From assembly GCA_016195265.1 (NCBI GenBank), contig JACPZW010000055.1, positions 62,001-126,000 of the forward strand: DNA of 64,000 nucleotides. The letters run 5' to 3'. The stretch's first letter is position 1; each line of letters opens with the position of its first letter. The position numbers and the translations under genes are program-made. Shown piece by piece: positions 25,899 through 33,983 of the stretch. Below the pieces are notes generated by a model. That model had not been told where the DNA came from. It saw only the letters and a program-made list of their open reading frames with translations, and made no database searches. The DNA comes from Acidobacteriota bacterium. GTDB taxonomy: Bacteria > Acidobacteriota > Vicinamibacteria > Vicinamibacterales > CAVVIG01.

Positions 25899-28853
25899 AT
25901 GTGGCGAAGACTAGGATCCGTGTTTCTGCTTGCGATCGCCTGTCTACTGTTCCTGCCCCTCGCAGCGAACGCTCAGAGCTCCTTCTCGGGCGTTGTCAAA
26001 GACGCGAGCGGCGCTGTGCTCCCTGGTGTCAGCGTGGAAGCGTCCAGCCCCGTGCTCATCGAGAAGACGCGGTCGGTCGTGACCGACGGCGACGGGCGCT
26101 ATACGATTGTCGATTTGCGGCCGGGCCCGTACAGGATGGTGTTTACCTTGACCGGGTTTTCCACGGTTGTGCGCGACGGCGTGGAATTGCCTGGCAATAC
26201 GACGGTCCCGATCAACGTTGAGCTGAAAGTCGGCTCTCTCGAAGAGAGCGTGACCGTCTCGGGCCAGTCACCGCTGGTCGACACGCAGAACGCCCAGCGC
26301 ACGCACGTCCTCGAGCGCTCCGTGCTCGACGCGCTGCCGTCAACCCGGAACATGCAGACGGTGGGCGCGCCAATCCCGGGCGTGAAGCTCAGTCGCCCTG
26401 ACGTCGGCGGTTCCCAGGGCATGGAGCAGGCCTACATGCGGACGCACGGCGCCGACGACCGCCACACGAGCATGCAAGTGGACGGCATGAGCGTCAACAG
26501 CTCGATGGGCGACGGCAACATTCAGGCCTACAACGATGACGCGCTCGCGCAGTCGGTCGTCTTCCAGACGAGTGCGCTTCCCGCTGAAGTGGCGGCCGGA
26601 GGGGTACGCGTCAACATGATTCCCAAGGACGGCGGGAACACTTTCAGGGGCGGTGGCTTCTTCGGGGGTACTGCCAATGCTTGGCAGAGCGACAACAACG
26701 ACGCTGAGCTCCGGGCTAGGGGATTCCTGTATCGCAACTTCGTTCAGCACGTGCAGGATTTCAATTTCAACATCGGCGGGCCGATCGTCCGCGACAAGTT
26801 CTGGTTCTTTAGCACCGCCCGACACGTGTCGGTGGACGAAGGCGTGGCCAACACGTTCTACAAAGAGCCCTACGAGACGTACAAGGTGGGCGATCCCGCG
26901 ATCCAGGAGCAGTTCGTCCGGGATGTGCTCGCGCGCCTGACGTACCAGATCACGCCCAGGAACAAGATCAGCGCCTACATGGAGCGCATCTTCAAGCACA
27001 AAGATCCCGAGCTCGCGCCCAACGTCGATCCGGTGACGGCGTCAGACATCCGCGACTGGCGGCATGCTCTGTACTACGTGGGGCAAGTGAAGTTCACGTC
27101 TACCATCACCAACAAGCTGCTCTACGAGGCCGGCTACTCGACGAACATCGAGCGGCTGAGTCAGAGATACCAGCCCGCGATTGAGGAAATCGCTCAACAC
27201 CCGTTCACGCCCGCCTGGTACACGCAGGTAACGCACACCAACAACACGACGACCAACGTCTCGGGCGCGGCGCCCAACGGATCGACCGGCACGTACCCCG
27301 ACCGTCGGGTCTTCTCGACGGCGTTGACCTACGTCACCGGATCTCACGCGCTGAAGACCGGCGCACAGTGGTCGTTCGGCGTGGACGGCAACTCGCAGAT
27401 ACGAACGGGCGACATCGTCCAGAACTACATCTTGAACGCGGCCGGCGTCGAGACGGCCAACTCCGTCACGGTCTACAACACCCCGACGCGCTACTTTGAG
27501 TACGTCAACGCCGACCTCGGAATCTACGCCCAGGACGTGTGGACGCTGAAGCGGCTCACGATCAGTCCGGGCTTCCGCTACGATCACTTCAACGCCAAGA
27601 TTGAAGGCGGATGCCGCACCGCGGGCCGGTTCGTGGCGGCCTTCTGCCAACCCGATGTCCCCAACGTGCCGAACTGGAACAACGTGTCGCCGCGGTTCAG
27701 CGCCGTGTACGATCTGTTCGGCGACGCCAGGACGGCGCTCAAAGCGAGCGTCAGCAAATACATGCTGCCGTGGGCGGGCGGCTGGGCCAAACGTTACGAC
27801 CCGTTCACCACCGTCAGCGAATCGCGCAATTGGACCGATCTCAATCGCGACAGCATCGCCCAGGACAACGAGATCGGGCCGAGCGGCAACGCGAACTTCG
27901 GCATCTCGACCGGCAGGTCTCCGGCAGACGGACTCGCTCGCGAGTACAACGTCGAAACCACGGTCGGGGTCCAGCACCAGTTGCTGCCAACGCTGTCGGT
28001 GTTCGGCGGCTACTACCATCGTCATTTCTACAACCAGGAGGCGCAGCAGAATCCGCTGTTGACGATAAACGACTGGACGCCGTTTCAAGTGGCGAATCCG
28101 CTCGGTACCGGGGAGACGCTCACGCTGTTCAACCTGAACCCCGCCAAAGCCGGGCTCTATGCGAAGCAGCTCACGGACATCAACTCGAGCATCAATCGGA
28201 CGATTTACGACGGATTCGAGGTGAGCTTCAATGCCCGGCTGCCCCGTGGGGCAAATGTGTTCGGCGGATGGAGTAACGACCGGCTGATTACGATCTCCTG
28301 CGACCAGTACGATCCGAACAAGCTGCGGTTCTGCGATCAGACCGGGGACACCTTCCAGCAATACGGGAAGACGAGCATGCCGCCGTTCAGGAACGACTTC
28401 AAGCTGTCGGCGAACTACCCGCTCAAGTGGGGCCTCGAAGTCAGCGGCGTGTTCATCAGCTTTGCCGGGAAAGGCAACAGCTACAGCGCGCAGGATCCGT
28501 CGCTCGGCGTCTACTGGACGGTGCCGGCGTCCGCGTTCCCGAACGGCCAGCGGACTCGAGCGGTCCTGTCGGCGCCCATCCTGCTGGCGGCCGGGTCGCA
28601 AACGCAGGCGCCCGGTTTCAATCTGGTTCCACCGAACACCACATTCGAATCGCGCTGGAGCCAGCTCGACCTGAGCACCAAGCGAACGTTCCGCTTCCAC
28701 CAGAAAGAGATCCAGGGGCAGCTTGCGGTGTTCAACGTCTTGAATGCCAACACCGTGCTTCAGGAGGTTCAATCGTTCGGATCGAGCCTCGGTCAACCGC
28801 AGAACGTCCTGCAGGGTCGGCTCATGCGGCTCGCGCTGCTGTTTAACTTCTGA
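25899..28853 (+). CDS. TonB-dependent receptor with carboxypeptidase-regulatory-like N-terminal domain (Oar-like), second copy
   Basis: Outer-membrane receptor of 984 residues. I chose ATG 25899, preceded by GGAGGAG at 25889-25895. A signal peptide (MWRRLGSVFLLAIACLLFL to ANAQ), the regulatory-like domain (FSGVVKDASGAVLPGVSVEA), plug and barrel follow; the C-terminus LMRLALLFNF ends in Phe. The domain order and first 110 residues match the receptor at 1917-4904, but the barrel diverges. The downstream redoxin gene converges from the opposite strand 27 bp away. The ligand is unknown; the upstream copper monooxygenase and secreted protein may process it. Confidence 0.9.
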   Translation: MWRRLGSVFLLAIACLLFLPLAANAQSSFSGVVKDASGAVLPGVSVEASSPVLIEKTRSVVTDGDGRYTIVDLRPGPYRMVFTLTGFSTVVRDGVELPGNTTVPINVELKVGSLEESVTVSGQSPLVDTQNAQRTHVLERSVLDALPSTRNMQTVGAPIPGVKLSRPDVGGSQGMEQAYMRTHGADDRHTSMQVDGMSVNSSMGDGNIQAYNDDALAQSVVFQTSALPAEVAAGGVRVNMIPKDGGNTFRGGGFFGGTANAWQSDNNDAELRARGFLYRNFVQHVQDFNFNIGGPIVRDKFWFFSTARHVSVDEGVANTFYKEPYETYKVGDPAIQEQFVRDVLARLTYQITPRNKISAYMERIFKHKDPELAPNVDPVTASDIRDWRHALYYVGQVKFTSTITNKLLYEAGYSTNIERLSQRYQPAIEEIAQHPFTPAWYTQVTHTNNTTTNVSGAAPNGSTGTYPDRRVFSTALTYVTGSHALKTGAQWSFGVDGNSQIRTGDIVQNYILNAAGVETANSVTVYNTPTRYFEYVNADLGIYAQDVWTLKRLTISPGFRYDHFNAKIEGGCRTAGRFVAAFCQPDVPNVPNWNNVSPRFSAVYDLFGDARTALKASVSKYMLPWAGGWAKRYDPFTTVSESRNWTDLNRDSIAQDNEIGPSGNANFGISTGRSPADGLAREYNVETTVGVQHQLLPTLSVFGGYYHRHFYNQEAQQNPLLTINDWTPFQVANPLGTGETLTLFNLNPAKAGLYAKQLTDINSSINRTIYDGFEVSFNARLPRGANVFGGWSNDRLITISCDQYDPNKLRFCDQTGDTFQQYGKTSMPPFRNDFKLSANYPLKWGLEVSGVFISFAGKGNSYSAQDPSLGVYWTVPASAFPNGQRTRAVLSAPILLAAGSQTQAPGFNLVPPNTTFESRWSQLDLSTKRTFRFHQKEIQGQLAVFNVLNANTVLQEVQSFGSSLGQPQNVLQGRLMRLALLFNF

Positions 28854-28880
28854 GTAGGGGCGCTGTTGGGCGCGAGATCG

Positions 28881-29972
28881 TCATTTCACACGCTCCCGAT
28901 CGAGCGTTTTCACGTTGATCGTCCACTCGAGCGGTGTCGTCTGCGGAAGGAAGCAGACCTTGTCATCGCACGCCTGGTAGTCGAGCGTCCCTCGGATCGT
29001 CATCGTCGGCACGCCGCGCAGTGCGGCTTCGCTCTGGGGCGAAGGATCGATCGTGACGTCCTGCACGATCCGAAACGGTTTCTGATAGACCGCGACGTGC
29101 TCGTTCAGCGGCTTGAAAAAGTAGTCCTCCGGCTTTGGTAACCGAACGTCCTGCACCAGCAGCCCGGCCTGCGGCTGGATGACGAGCGCGATCGGTTTGT
29201 ACCCGGAGACACCCGGAGCGTAGACGTGCACGCGCTTCCCGGGAACGGCGTCGATCACGAGAGAGAAATGGGTGCCGGGCACCACGGTCTGGTCCGTCGA
29301 GAATGCGGTCAGATCTAGATGCGGCGCGGAGATCTTCGTCGCCGGCGCGTCGACTCGGCCGCCGAGCCGAACGATGAGGCTCGACATCGTGTCGCGCTCT
29401 TGGTAGGCCGTTTCGAAGACTCGTGACGTGACGATTCCGCCGCGGTCGACCACGAATGTGCCGGGAAACGGAATGCCATACAGCTGCTGATTCGTGGGCG
29501 ACACGGTCGTGTTCAAAATGCCGTAGCGCTGGATCACTGCGGATCCGGCGTCCGAGAGCAGCGGAAAGGTGATGCCTCGGCGTTGTGAGAAGTCGGCGGT
29601 CACTCGCATGGGGTCGTAGCTAATCGCCGCCACGCCGAAGCCGGAGCGTCGGATGTCTCCCAGTCGTCCTTGCAGCTCCACGAGCTGCGTCTTGCAGTAC
29701 GGTCACCAGTCCGCCGACCGAAAGAAGACCAAGATCGCGCCCTTGGGACCCATCAGCGACTGCAGGCTGTGAAGTTCGCCGCGCTGATCGGGAAGGCTAA
29801 AGTCGGGGACGCGCTCACCGAGCTGGGGGCCCAGTTTCTGCACGTCCACGCTGGCGGTCGGCTGACCGCCGCGCTGCAGCGCGACGGTCCGGTGGCCGTG
29901 AACGGCCACGGCGATCACGGCCGCCAGCACGGCGCCCGCGGCACAACGACGAGGATCGGCCAGGGTGCTCAT
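28881..29972 (-). CDS. Probable selenoprotein: redoxin (AhpC/TSA-like) with Sec-x-x-Cys site, fused to DsbD-alpha-like domain
   Basis: One reading frame of 364 codons interrupted only by TGA at 29705-29703 (codon 90). Reading it as selenocysteine gives FFRSADW-U-PYCKTQLVELQ, where relatives have Cys: U90 and C93 form the redox pair of a thioredoxin-fold redoxin domain (about 50-185). The N-terminus has a signal or anchor peptide (MSTLADPRRCAAGAVLAAV). Residues about 195-363 look like the DsbD N-terminal (alpha) domain, with C335-DDKV-C340 in LDYQACDDKVCFLP as a second redox pair. It is probably a periplasmic peroxidase or thiol-disulfide oxidoreductase. Its ATG overlaps the YceI stop by ATGA. 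If TGA were a true stop the gene would be an inert pseudogene, but both halves show intact coding and no other lesion. Confidence 0.85.
29672..29688 (-). promoter_or_regulatory. Candidate bacterial SECIS hairpin
   Basis: Read on the minus strand, GCAGCTC-GTG-GAGCTGC forms a perfect 7-bp stem with a GUG loop. The stem begins 14 nt after the in-frame TGA (29705-29703), and the loop begins 21 nt after it. This fits the general bacterial SECIS description: a short stem, a small loop with G in its first positions, and a loop roughly 16-37 nt after UGA. The hairpin lies in coding sequence, so its codons (KTQLVELQ) are also constrained. Confidence 0.75.
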
Positions 29973-30559
29973 CGGTTGCTCACCACAATATCGAACATCA
30001 CGCGCACATCGTCTTTCACTTTCACTGTTCCTCCTGCGATGCTGATCGGCCGAATGCCGAACGCACTTTGCTTCAGCGCCAGCTGTCCCCGATAGTGCGC
30101 GTCCCGCAGGGAGACCGTCCCTGCGACGGCGCGAGAGACGCCGTGCAAGAGCAGCATTCCCGTCAGACGCCACCGGTCCGCTCCGTCGGGCGTAATCGCG
30201 GTCGACGAAAAACGAATCTCAGGATACCGTGCGGCGTCGAGGACGTCGGGGCCAATCATTCGAGCCGTCACTTCCGCGCGCTTGGCGGCCGATAGCGCCG
30301 GGTCGACCGCCACGAGTTCCGCGGCATTGACGGTGAGTTCGGCTGCAGGGGTTCCCTCGAGCGTGACGAGGCCCGCGGCGATGGGCGCGCGGATCACATG
30401 GCGGTCGGCGAGGGCCGAGAAGACCCCGCCTTTGTCCACATCGATCGTGAGCGTCGATCGGTCGCGGTCGATCGCCTGCGTGTCAACGGCGACGCCGACG
30501 GGGGCGCACGATGCGACGGCCATCACGACCGACATCCGAGCGGCGCGTATGAGTTGCAT
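29969..30559 (-). CDS. YceI family protein
   Basis: A 196-residue lipocalin-like YceI protein with an N-terminal signal segment (MQLIRAARMSVVMAVASC). Family features include RSTLTIDVDKGGVFSALADRHVI, MIGPDVLDAARYPEIRFSST and a strongly hydrophobic binding barrel (GMLLLHGVSRAV). YceI proteins bind isoprenoid-type lipids or quinones in the periplasm. It is the middle gene of an operon: 29 bp after the outer-membrane barrel gene, ATGA overlap with the selenoprotein gene. The sequence around the start contains the 13-base direct repeat GCAACTCATACGC twice, so a slightly earlier TTG start is conceivable. Confidence 0.85.
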   Translation of the reverse strand: MQLIRAARMSVVMAVASCAPVGVAVDTQAIDRDRSTLTIDVDKGGVFSALADRHVIRAPIAAGLVTLEGTPAAELTVNAAELVAVDPALSAAKRAEVTARMIGPDVLDAARYPEIRFSSTAITPDGADRWRLTGMLLLHGVSRAVAGTVSLRDAHYRGQLALKQSAFGIRPISIAGGTVKVKDDVRVMFDIVVSNR

Positions 30560-30588
30560 CTTGCGTATGAGTTGCAAGCTAACGATGG

Positions 30589-31185
30589 TCAGAAGTGAAG
30601 CACCAGTCCTCCCGACGCGACCACATTGTGCACGCGCGCATGGGGCGTCGCGAGCGAGAAATTGCGAGCGCCGGTATAGAGGTCCCGTACTTCGCCTCTG
30701 AACCCCAACCATCGGATCCAGCGCACGTCGACGCCGCCGCCAAATTGAATAGCGTCGGTGTTGGTGTCCTGCTGCGCCGGATTCGGGCCGCCATCTTCCC
30801 GGAGTTTCGATTCCGAGTACCGCGTGTAACCGGCGCCGGCCGCGCCAAAGACGGACACAGGCCCTCGGGTGCCCACCGTGACCCGAAGGCCGGGTGTGAG
30901 ATAGAGGGACGCATACTCTTTCGGCAGGGTTTTGCCGCCGGTGGCCACATCGAACGCCGGTGACGCGATGAACGGAACCTCGATGGCGATCGCCACTGGG
31001 CCACTCTCCCACACCTTCCAGGCGAAGGTCGCCTGGTACGTCGTCGCCCGCTCAAACTGCAGCACGGTCCCCTCGTCGCTGGCCTTGGTCGATCCCAGCA
31101 ACAATCCGACGTCGAAACGCGTTTGGGCCGTCGCCCGAACACTGCAGATGAGACTCAAGACACACGCAGCCACTATCAAACGCAT
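30589..31185 (-). CDS. Small outer-membrane beta-barrel protein
   Basis: A 198-residue protein with signal peptide (MRLIVAACVLSLICSVRATAQ) and alternating strands ending HNVVASGGLVLHF, whose terminal Phe is typical of outer-membrane barrels of eight or so strands (OmpA/OmpW-like size). GGGGAGG stands before the ATG. It is the first gene of the barrel-YceI-selenoprotein operon, behind a candidate ECF promoter at 31226-31254. The function is probably envelope-stress related by context; no specific family assigned. Confidence 0.7.
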   Translation of the reverse strand: MRLIVAACVLSLICSVRATAQTRFDVGLLLGSTKASDEGTVLQFERATTYQATFAWKVWESGPVAIAIEVPFIASPAFDVATGGKTLPKEYASLYLTPGLRVTVGTRGPVSVFGAAGAGYTRYSESKLREDGGPNPAQQDTNTDAIQFGGGVDVRWIRWLGFRGEVRDLYTGARNFSLATPHARVHNVVASGGLVLHF

Positions 31186-31225
31186 TGAGGCCTCCCCTCA
31201 TGACATCGGATCTCGCGAACCCCTA

Positions 31226-31254
31226 TATAACACCGTCGCGTCTCAGAAAGTTCC
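31226..31254 (-). promoter_or_regulatory. Candidate ECF-sigma promoter for barrel-YceI-selenoprotein operon
   Basis: On the minus strand GGAACTT is followed after exactly 16 bases by GTTATA, close to the ECF (sigma-E-like) pattern GGAACTT-N16-GTCTAA. The predicted transcript would start about 34 bases before the ATG at 31185. The ECF sigma gene at 31661 is divergent and only ~400 bp away. A similar motif stands at 33001. Confidence 0.45.
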
Positions 31255-31349
31255 CCGCCCCATCGACCCGTTCGAGTGAAACCGTCCCCTGTGCCCCGAC
31301 GTCCTATCAGGCGCGGAAGCGTGCCCGGACGTCTTGAGGAGGATCCGCG

Positions 31350-31664
31350 GTGGTCGTATGGGCGTGGTGGAGTCTGTGGCTCGTGCTGGCGACGATCTCG
31401 AGCTGTCCACCGGCCGATGACGTGCTCAGGCGACTCGTGTTTGAGCAGCCCGTGGCTGGTGTCCACGTGATCGGCCTAAGCGAGCACGTGGACTTTTGGG
31501 ACCGTCTCGGCTGGCGTGACCGCTTCTCCTCTCCCCAATTCACAGTGCGCCAAGGCGACTACGCCGTCCAGGCGTTTCGAGGGAACGGCGCGTATACCCC
31601 GCCCACCTGCCGCATCCTCGGCGCAGCGGACGTGGCCGGCTCCCGTACGACGATCTCCGAGTGA
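31350..31664 (+). CDS. DUF1223-family remnant, short ORF
   Basis: A 104-residue ORF starting at GTG with an excellent AGGAGG 8 bases upstream. Residues about 17-80 match the thioredoxin-like DUF1223 family (SSCPPADDVL, VIGLSEHVDFWDRLGWRDRFSSPQFTVRQ, GAYTPP). DUF1223 proteins are normally about 220-250 residues and begin this motif as GCSSCPPAD; here the first Cys and preceding strand are replaced by a short hydrophobic leader (VWAWWSLWLVLATI), and everything after YTP is lost. It looks like a gene with deletions at both sides that has kept its translation start. Its stop overlaps the GTG of the ECF sigma gene. Possibly still translated, hardly functional as DUF1223. Confidence 0.6.
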   Translation: MVVWAWWSLWLVLATISSCPPADDVLRRLVFEQPVAGVHVIGLSEHVDFWDRLGWRDRFSSPQFTVRQGDYAVQAFRGNGAYTPPTCRILGAADVAGSRTTISE

Positions 31665-32203
31665 CCGACGATCTCCGCGCCCGGTTCGAAGCAGAGGCGC
31701 TCCCTCATTTTCGGGCCGTTTTCAACGTCGCGCGGCGCCTGACACGCCGGGATGAAGACGCGCACGACCTCACCCAAGAGGCGTTCTTCCGCGCGTACCG
31801 AAAATTCGACACGTTCGCGCCGGGAACGAACTGCAAGGCGTGGCTGTTCACTATCACATACTCGCTCTTCGTGAACCGTTATCACCGCGATCGCCGTGAT
31901 CCGCACGTGGTGCCCCTCGACCAGCACGACGAGGTACCCGGCCGAGGCTCCACCGATGCACGACATGTCCCGACGCCCGCGCGTGCTGCCGTCGCCGCCG
32001 ACGTGGAGACCGCACTCGCGGAGTTACCCGAGGAGTATCGCGCCGCGATTCTCTTGGTGGACGTCGAGGAGCTGTCGTATGAAGAGGCGGCGGCGGCCCT
32101 CGGCTGCCCGGTCGGCACGATCCGGTCGCGGCTGTTCCGCGCCCGGAAACACCTGGCGGCGAGTTTGCGGGACTACGATATGGCGCACCGGCGGCCACGA
32201 TGA
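31661..32203 (+). CDS. ECF RNA polymerase sigma factor
   Basis: A 180-residue sigma-70 family ECF factor. Region 2 is at about 10-80 (DAHDLTQEAFFRAYRKFDTFAPGTNCKAWLFTI). Region 4 is at about 115-170, with the helix-turn-helix YEEAAAALGCPVGTIRSRLFRARKHL. The GTG start overlaps the DUF1223 remnant, and the stop overlaps the anti-sigma ATG (ATGA), so sigma and anti-sigma are coupled. Likely targets are the two GGAACTT promoters that flank the pair, at 31254 (minus) and 33001 (plus). Confidence 0.9.
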   Translation: MTDDLRARFEAEALPHFRAVFNVARRLTRRDEDAHDLTQEAFFRAYRKFDTFAPGTNCKAWLFTITYSLFVNRYHRDRRDPHVVPLDQHDEVPGRGSTDARHVPTPARAAVAADVETALAELPEEYRAAILLVDVEELSYEEAAAALGCPVGTIRSRLFRARKHLAASLRDYDMAHRRPR

Positions 32204-32976
32204 GCGGTGAGCATTTCGACCTCGCGCTCCAGGATCTGCTGGATGGCCGGCTGAATCCTGACGAGCAGGCCCGAGTGCAGGCACACGTGGATGAGTGCGC
32301 GGAGTGTCGGTCGGTGCTCGAGGATCTGCGGCGTGGCCGTGCCTGGGCGCGAGACGGGCTGCCGGCTGCCGATGTGCCGCCCGACCTCGTCGACGATCTG
32401 AGGCGGCGATTGGACGGTGCCACCCGATCCCGCAGTGCCACGTGGATCGGACGTCGGAGATTCCTCGCAATTGGGGCGGGAGCCGTCGCCGCAGGTCTTG
32501 CCACGGCCGTGTACGTGCGACGCGGTCACGATTGGCCGAATGAGGCGATCGACGCGTACCGAGAGTTTCGGGCTGGCCGGCGTCCCTTCGACGCCGAGAC
32601 ACCGGATCCGCCGGCGCTCGAAGCGTTTTTCCGGACGCGAGTCCCCTTTCATACGCGCGTGTTCGATTTTGGGATGATGAACTACCGACTGGCAGGCGGG
32701 CGTGTCGATCGTCTCGGCGGGCGGGCGGCGGCGTTATATGTGTACGCGGGGCCAGACAATCGACACCTCGTGTGCGAGATGTTTGTCGGCACGCTGACTG
32801 AATTGACGGAGCCCTCTGAACGCCGCGAACACAACGGCATTCCGTTCGTCATCTATCGGCGCGGAGCCTACACCGCTGTGTTCTGGCCCGAAACGAACGT
32901 GCTCTGCGTCGTCGTCTCGGACATGCCGGCTGAAGAGACGATCGCGCTCGCGTTCGCGAAGGCCGTGAAGACGTAG
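32200..32976 (+). CDS. Anti-sigma factor with zinc-finger (zf-HC2) domain
   Basis: A 258-residue protein. The N-terminal anti-sigma zinc domain has H-x3-C-x2-C in HVDECAECRSVL (residues about 28-37). One membrane segment is at about 87-105 (RFLAIGAGAVAAGLATAVYV). The C-terminal half is a periplasmic sensor-like domain (FGMMNYRLAGGRVDRL, FVIYRRGAYTAVFWPE). It binds and inhibits the upstream ECF factor until an envelope signal releases it. The coupled start confirms the pair. Confidence 0.87.
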   Translation: MSGEHFDLALQDLLDGRLNPDEQARVQAHVDECAECRSVLEDLRRGRAWARDGLPAADVPPDLVDDLRRRLDGATRSRSATWIGRRRFLAIGAGAVAAGLATAVYVRRGHDWPNEAIDAYREFRAGRRPFDAETPDPPALEAFFRTRVPFHTRVFDFGMMNYRLAGGRVDRLGGRAAALYVYAGPDNRHLVCEMFVGTLTELTEPSERREHNGIPFVIYRRGAYTAVFWPETNVLCVVVSDMPAEETIALAFAKAVKT

Positions 32977-33000
32977 TGGGCGCCGCCAGCCCATCATCGA

Positions 33001-33030
33001 GGAACTTTTTCCTCTCCTCACACTGTTGAC
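33001..33030 (+). promoter_or_regulatory. Candidate ECF-sigma promoter upstream of small secreted protein
   Basis: GGAACTT (33001-33007), 17-base spacer, GTTGAC (33025-33030). It resembles the motif at 31226-31254 on the other side of the sigma/anti-sigma pair and points towards the gene at 33138. Confidence 0.35.
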
Positions 33031-33137
33031 AGATCCAAGGGCGCGCTCGACGAAACTGCCGGGGGTTGCCCATCGGGGCGAACGGACTGGCTGCGCGGTG
33101 ACGACGGCGTTCGACAATCACACTGAGGAAAAAGATC

Positions 33138-33473
33138 ATGCGTACGATGAGACAGCGGCTCGGCTTCTGGACGGTTGCGGCCGTCCTCGCGGCGACCAGC
33201 GGGATCTCCGCGGCGGAGATGACCATCACGGGCACGATTGGCGACGCCATGTGTGGCCGCATGCACAAGATGGAAGGCAGTGCCGAGGCGTGCACCAGGG
33301 AATGCGCGAAGCACGCTGATTACGCCCTGATCACGAAGGACAAGGTGTATAGACTGAAGGCGAACGACAAGCTCAAGGCGCAGCTCGACAAGGTCGCCGG
33401 GCACGAAGCGCAGATCACCGGGACCGAGAAGGGCGACGTGCTTCAGGTCACCGGGGTCCACGGCGCGATGTAG
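33138..33473 (+). CDS. Small secreted cysteine-containing protein
   Basis: A 111-residue protein with signal peptide (about 1-26, ending GISAAE). The mature part reads GTIGDAMCGRMHKM...ACTRECAKHADYALITKDKVYRL and ends with a small beta domain, like short conserved secreted proteins common in Acidobacteriota (DUF5818-like; not certain). The three Cys and adjacent His could bind metal or form a disulfide. GAGGA precedes the ATG at 8 bases. A candidate ECF promoter stands ~110 bases upstream, suggesting it belongs to the regulon of the neighbouring sigma factor. Confidence 0.7.
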   Translation: MRTMRQRLGFWTVAAVLAATSGISAAEMTITGTIGDAMCGRMHKMEGSAEACTRECAKHADYALITKDKVYRLKANDKLKAQLDKVAGHEAQITGTEKGDVLQVTGVHGAM

Positions 33474-33572
33474 GACGGCTGGGTGATTGCGATGGCGCCC
33501 GCCGGTCACAAACGGCCGATCGCCGCTGTCTAATCTTGAGAGACGCACGACGCGTCCTTCAGGGAGGGCAGA

Positions 33573-33983
33573 ATGGAGCAGACAAACACCCAGACCGTGA
33601 GCATCGCGGCGTCGCCGACCCATGTGTTCGAGTTCATCGCCGATCCGGAAACGCTCCGGCTGTGGGCCGTCGGGTTTTGCCGCCGCATCCGCCGCGAAGG
33701 CGCGACATGGATCGTGACGACGGCGCAGGGAGACATGCCGATCCGATACGAGACGGACCGCGGGCGCGGGACCATCGACTTCTACTTTTCGCCGGCGCCC
33801 GGCGTCGAAATCGCCGCCTTCTCGCGTGTGGTGCCCAACGGCAACGGCGCCGAATACGTCTTCACGCAGTTCCAGGCGCCGGGAATGCCCGACGCGGCAT
33901 TCGCAGCGCAGGTCTCCGCGCTCACCGAGGAACTGCGGGTGCTGAGCAGCGTGATCCGCGCGCGTGCGGTGTGTCCTGCGTGA
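33573..33983 (+). CDS. SRPBCC-fold protein (polyketide cyclase/START-like)
   Basis: A 136-residue protein of the SRPBCC ligand-binding superfamily: TVSIAASPTHVFEFIADPETLRLWA at the N-terminus, a central beta-sheet, and a C-terminal helix (AFAAQVSALTEELRVLSSVI). Members bind hydrophobic ligands. AGGGAGGG stands before the ATG. Its stop overlaps the GTG of the following sigma factor, so the two are coupled and it may sense a ligand for that regulator. No signal peptide. Confidence 0.8.
   Translation: MEQTNTQTVSIAASPTHVFEFIADPETLRLWAVGFCRRIRREGATWIVTTAQGDMPIRYETDRGRGTIDFYFSPAPGVEIAAFSRVVPNGNGAEYVFTQFQAPGMPDAAFAAQVSALTEELRVLSSVIRARAVCPA

Noticed and set aside
29703-29705. TGA in the redoxin gene as a simple nonsense mutation
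   Set aside because: Position at the active-site Cys, single lesion, intact second half and a well-placed hairpin make selenocysteine more likely, though reads and sel genes must confirm.
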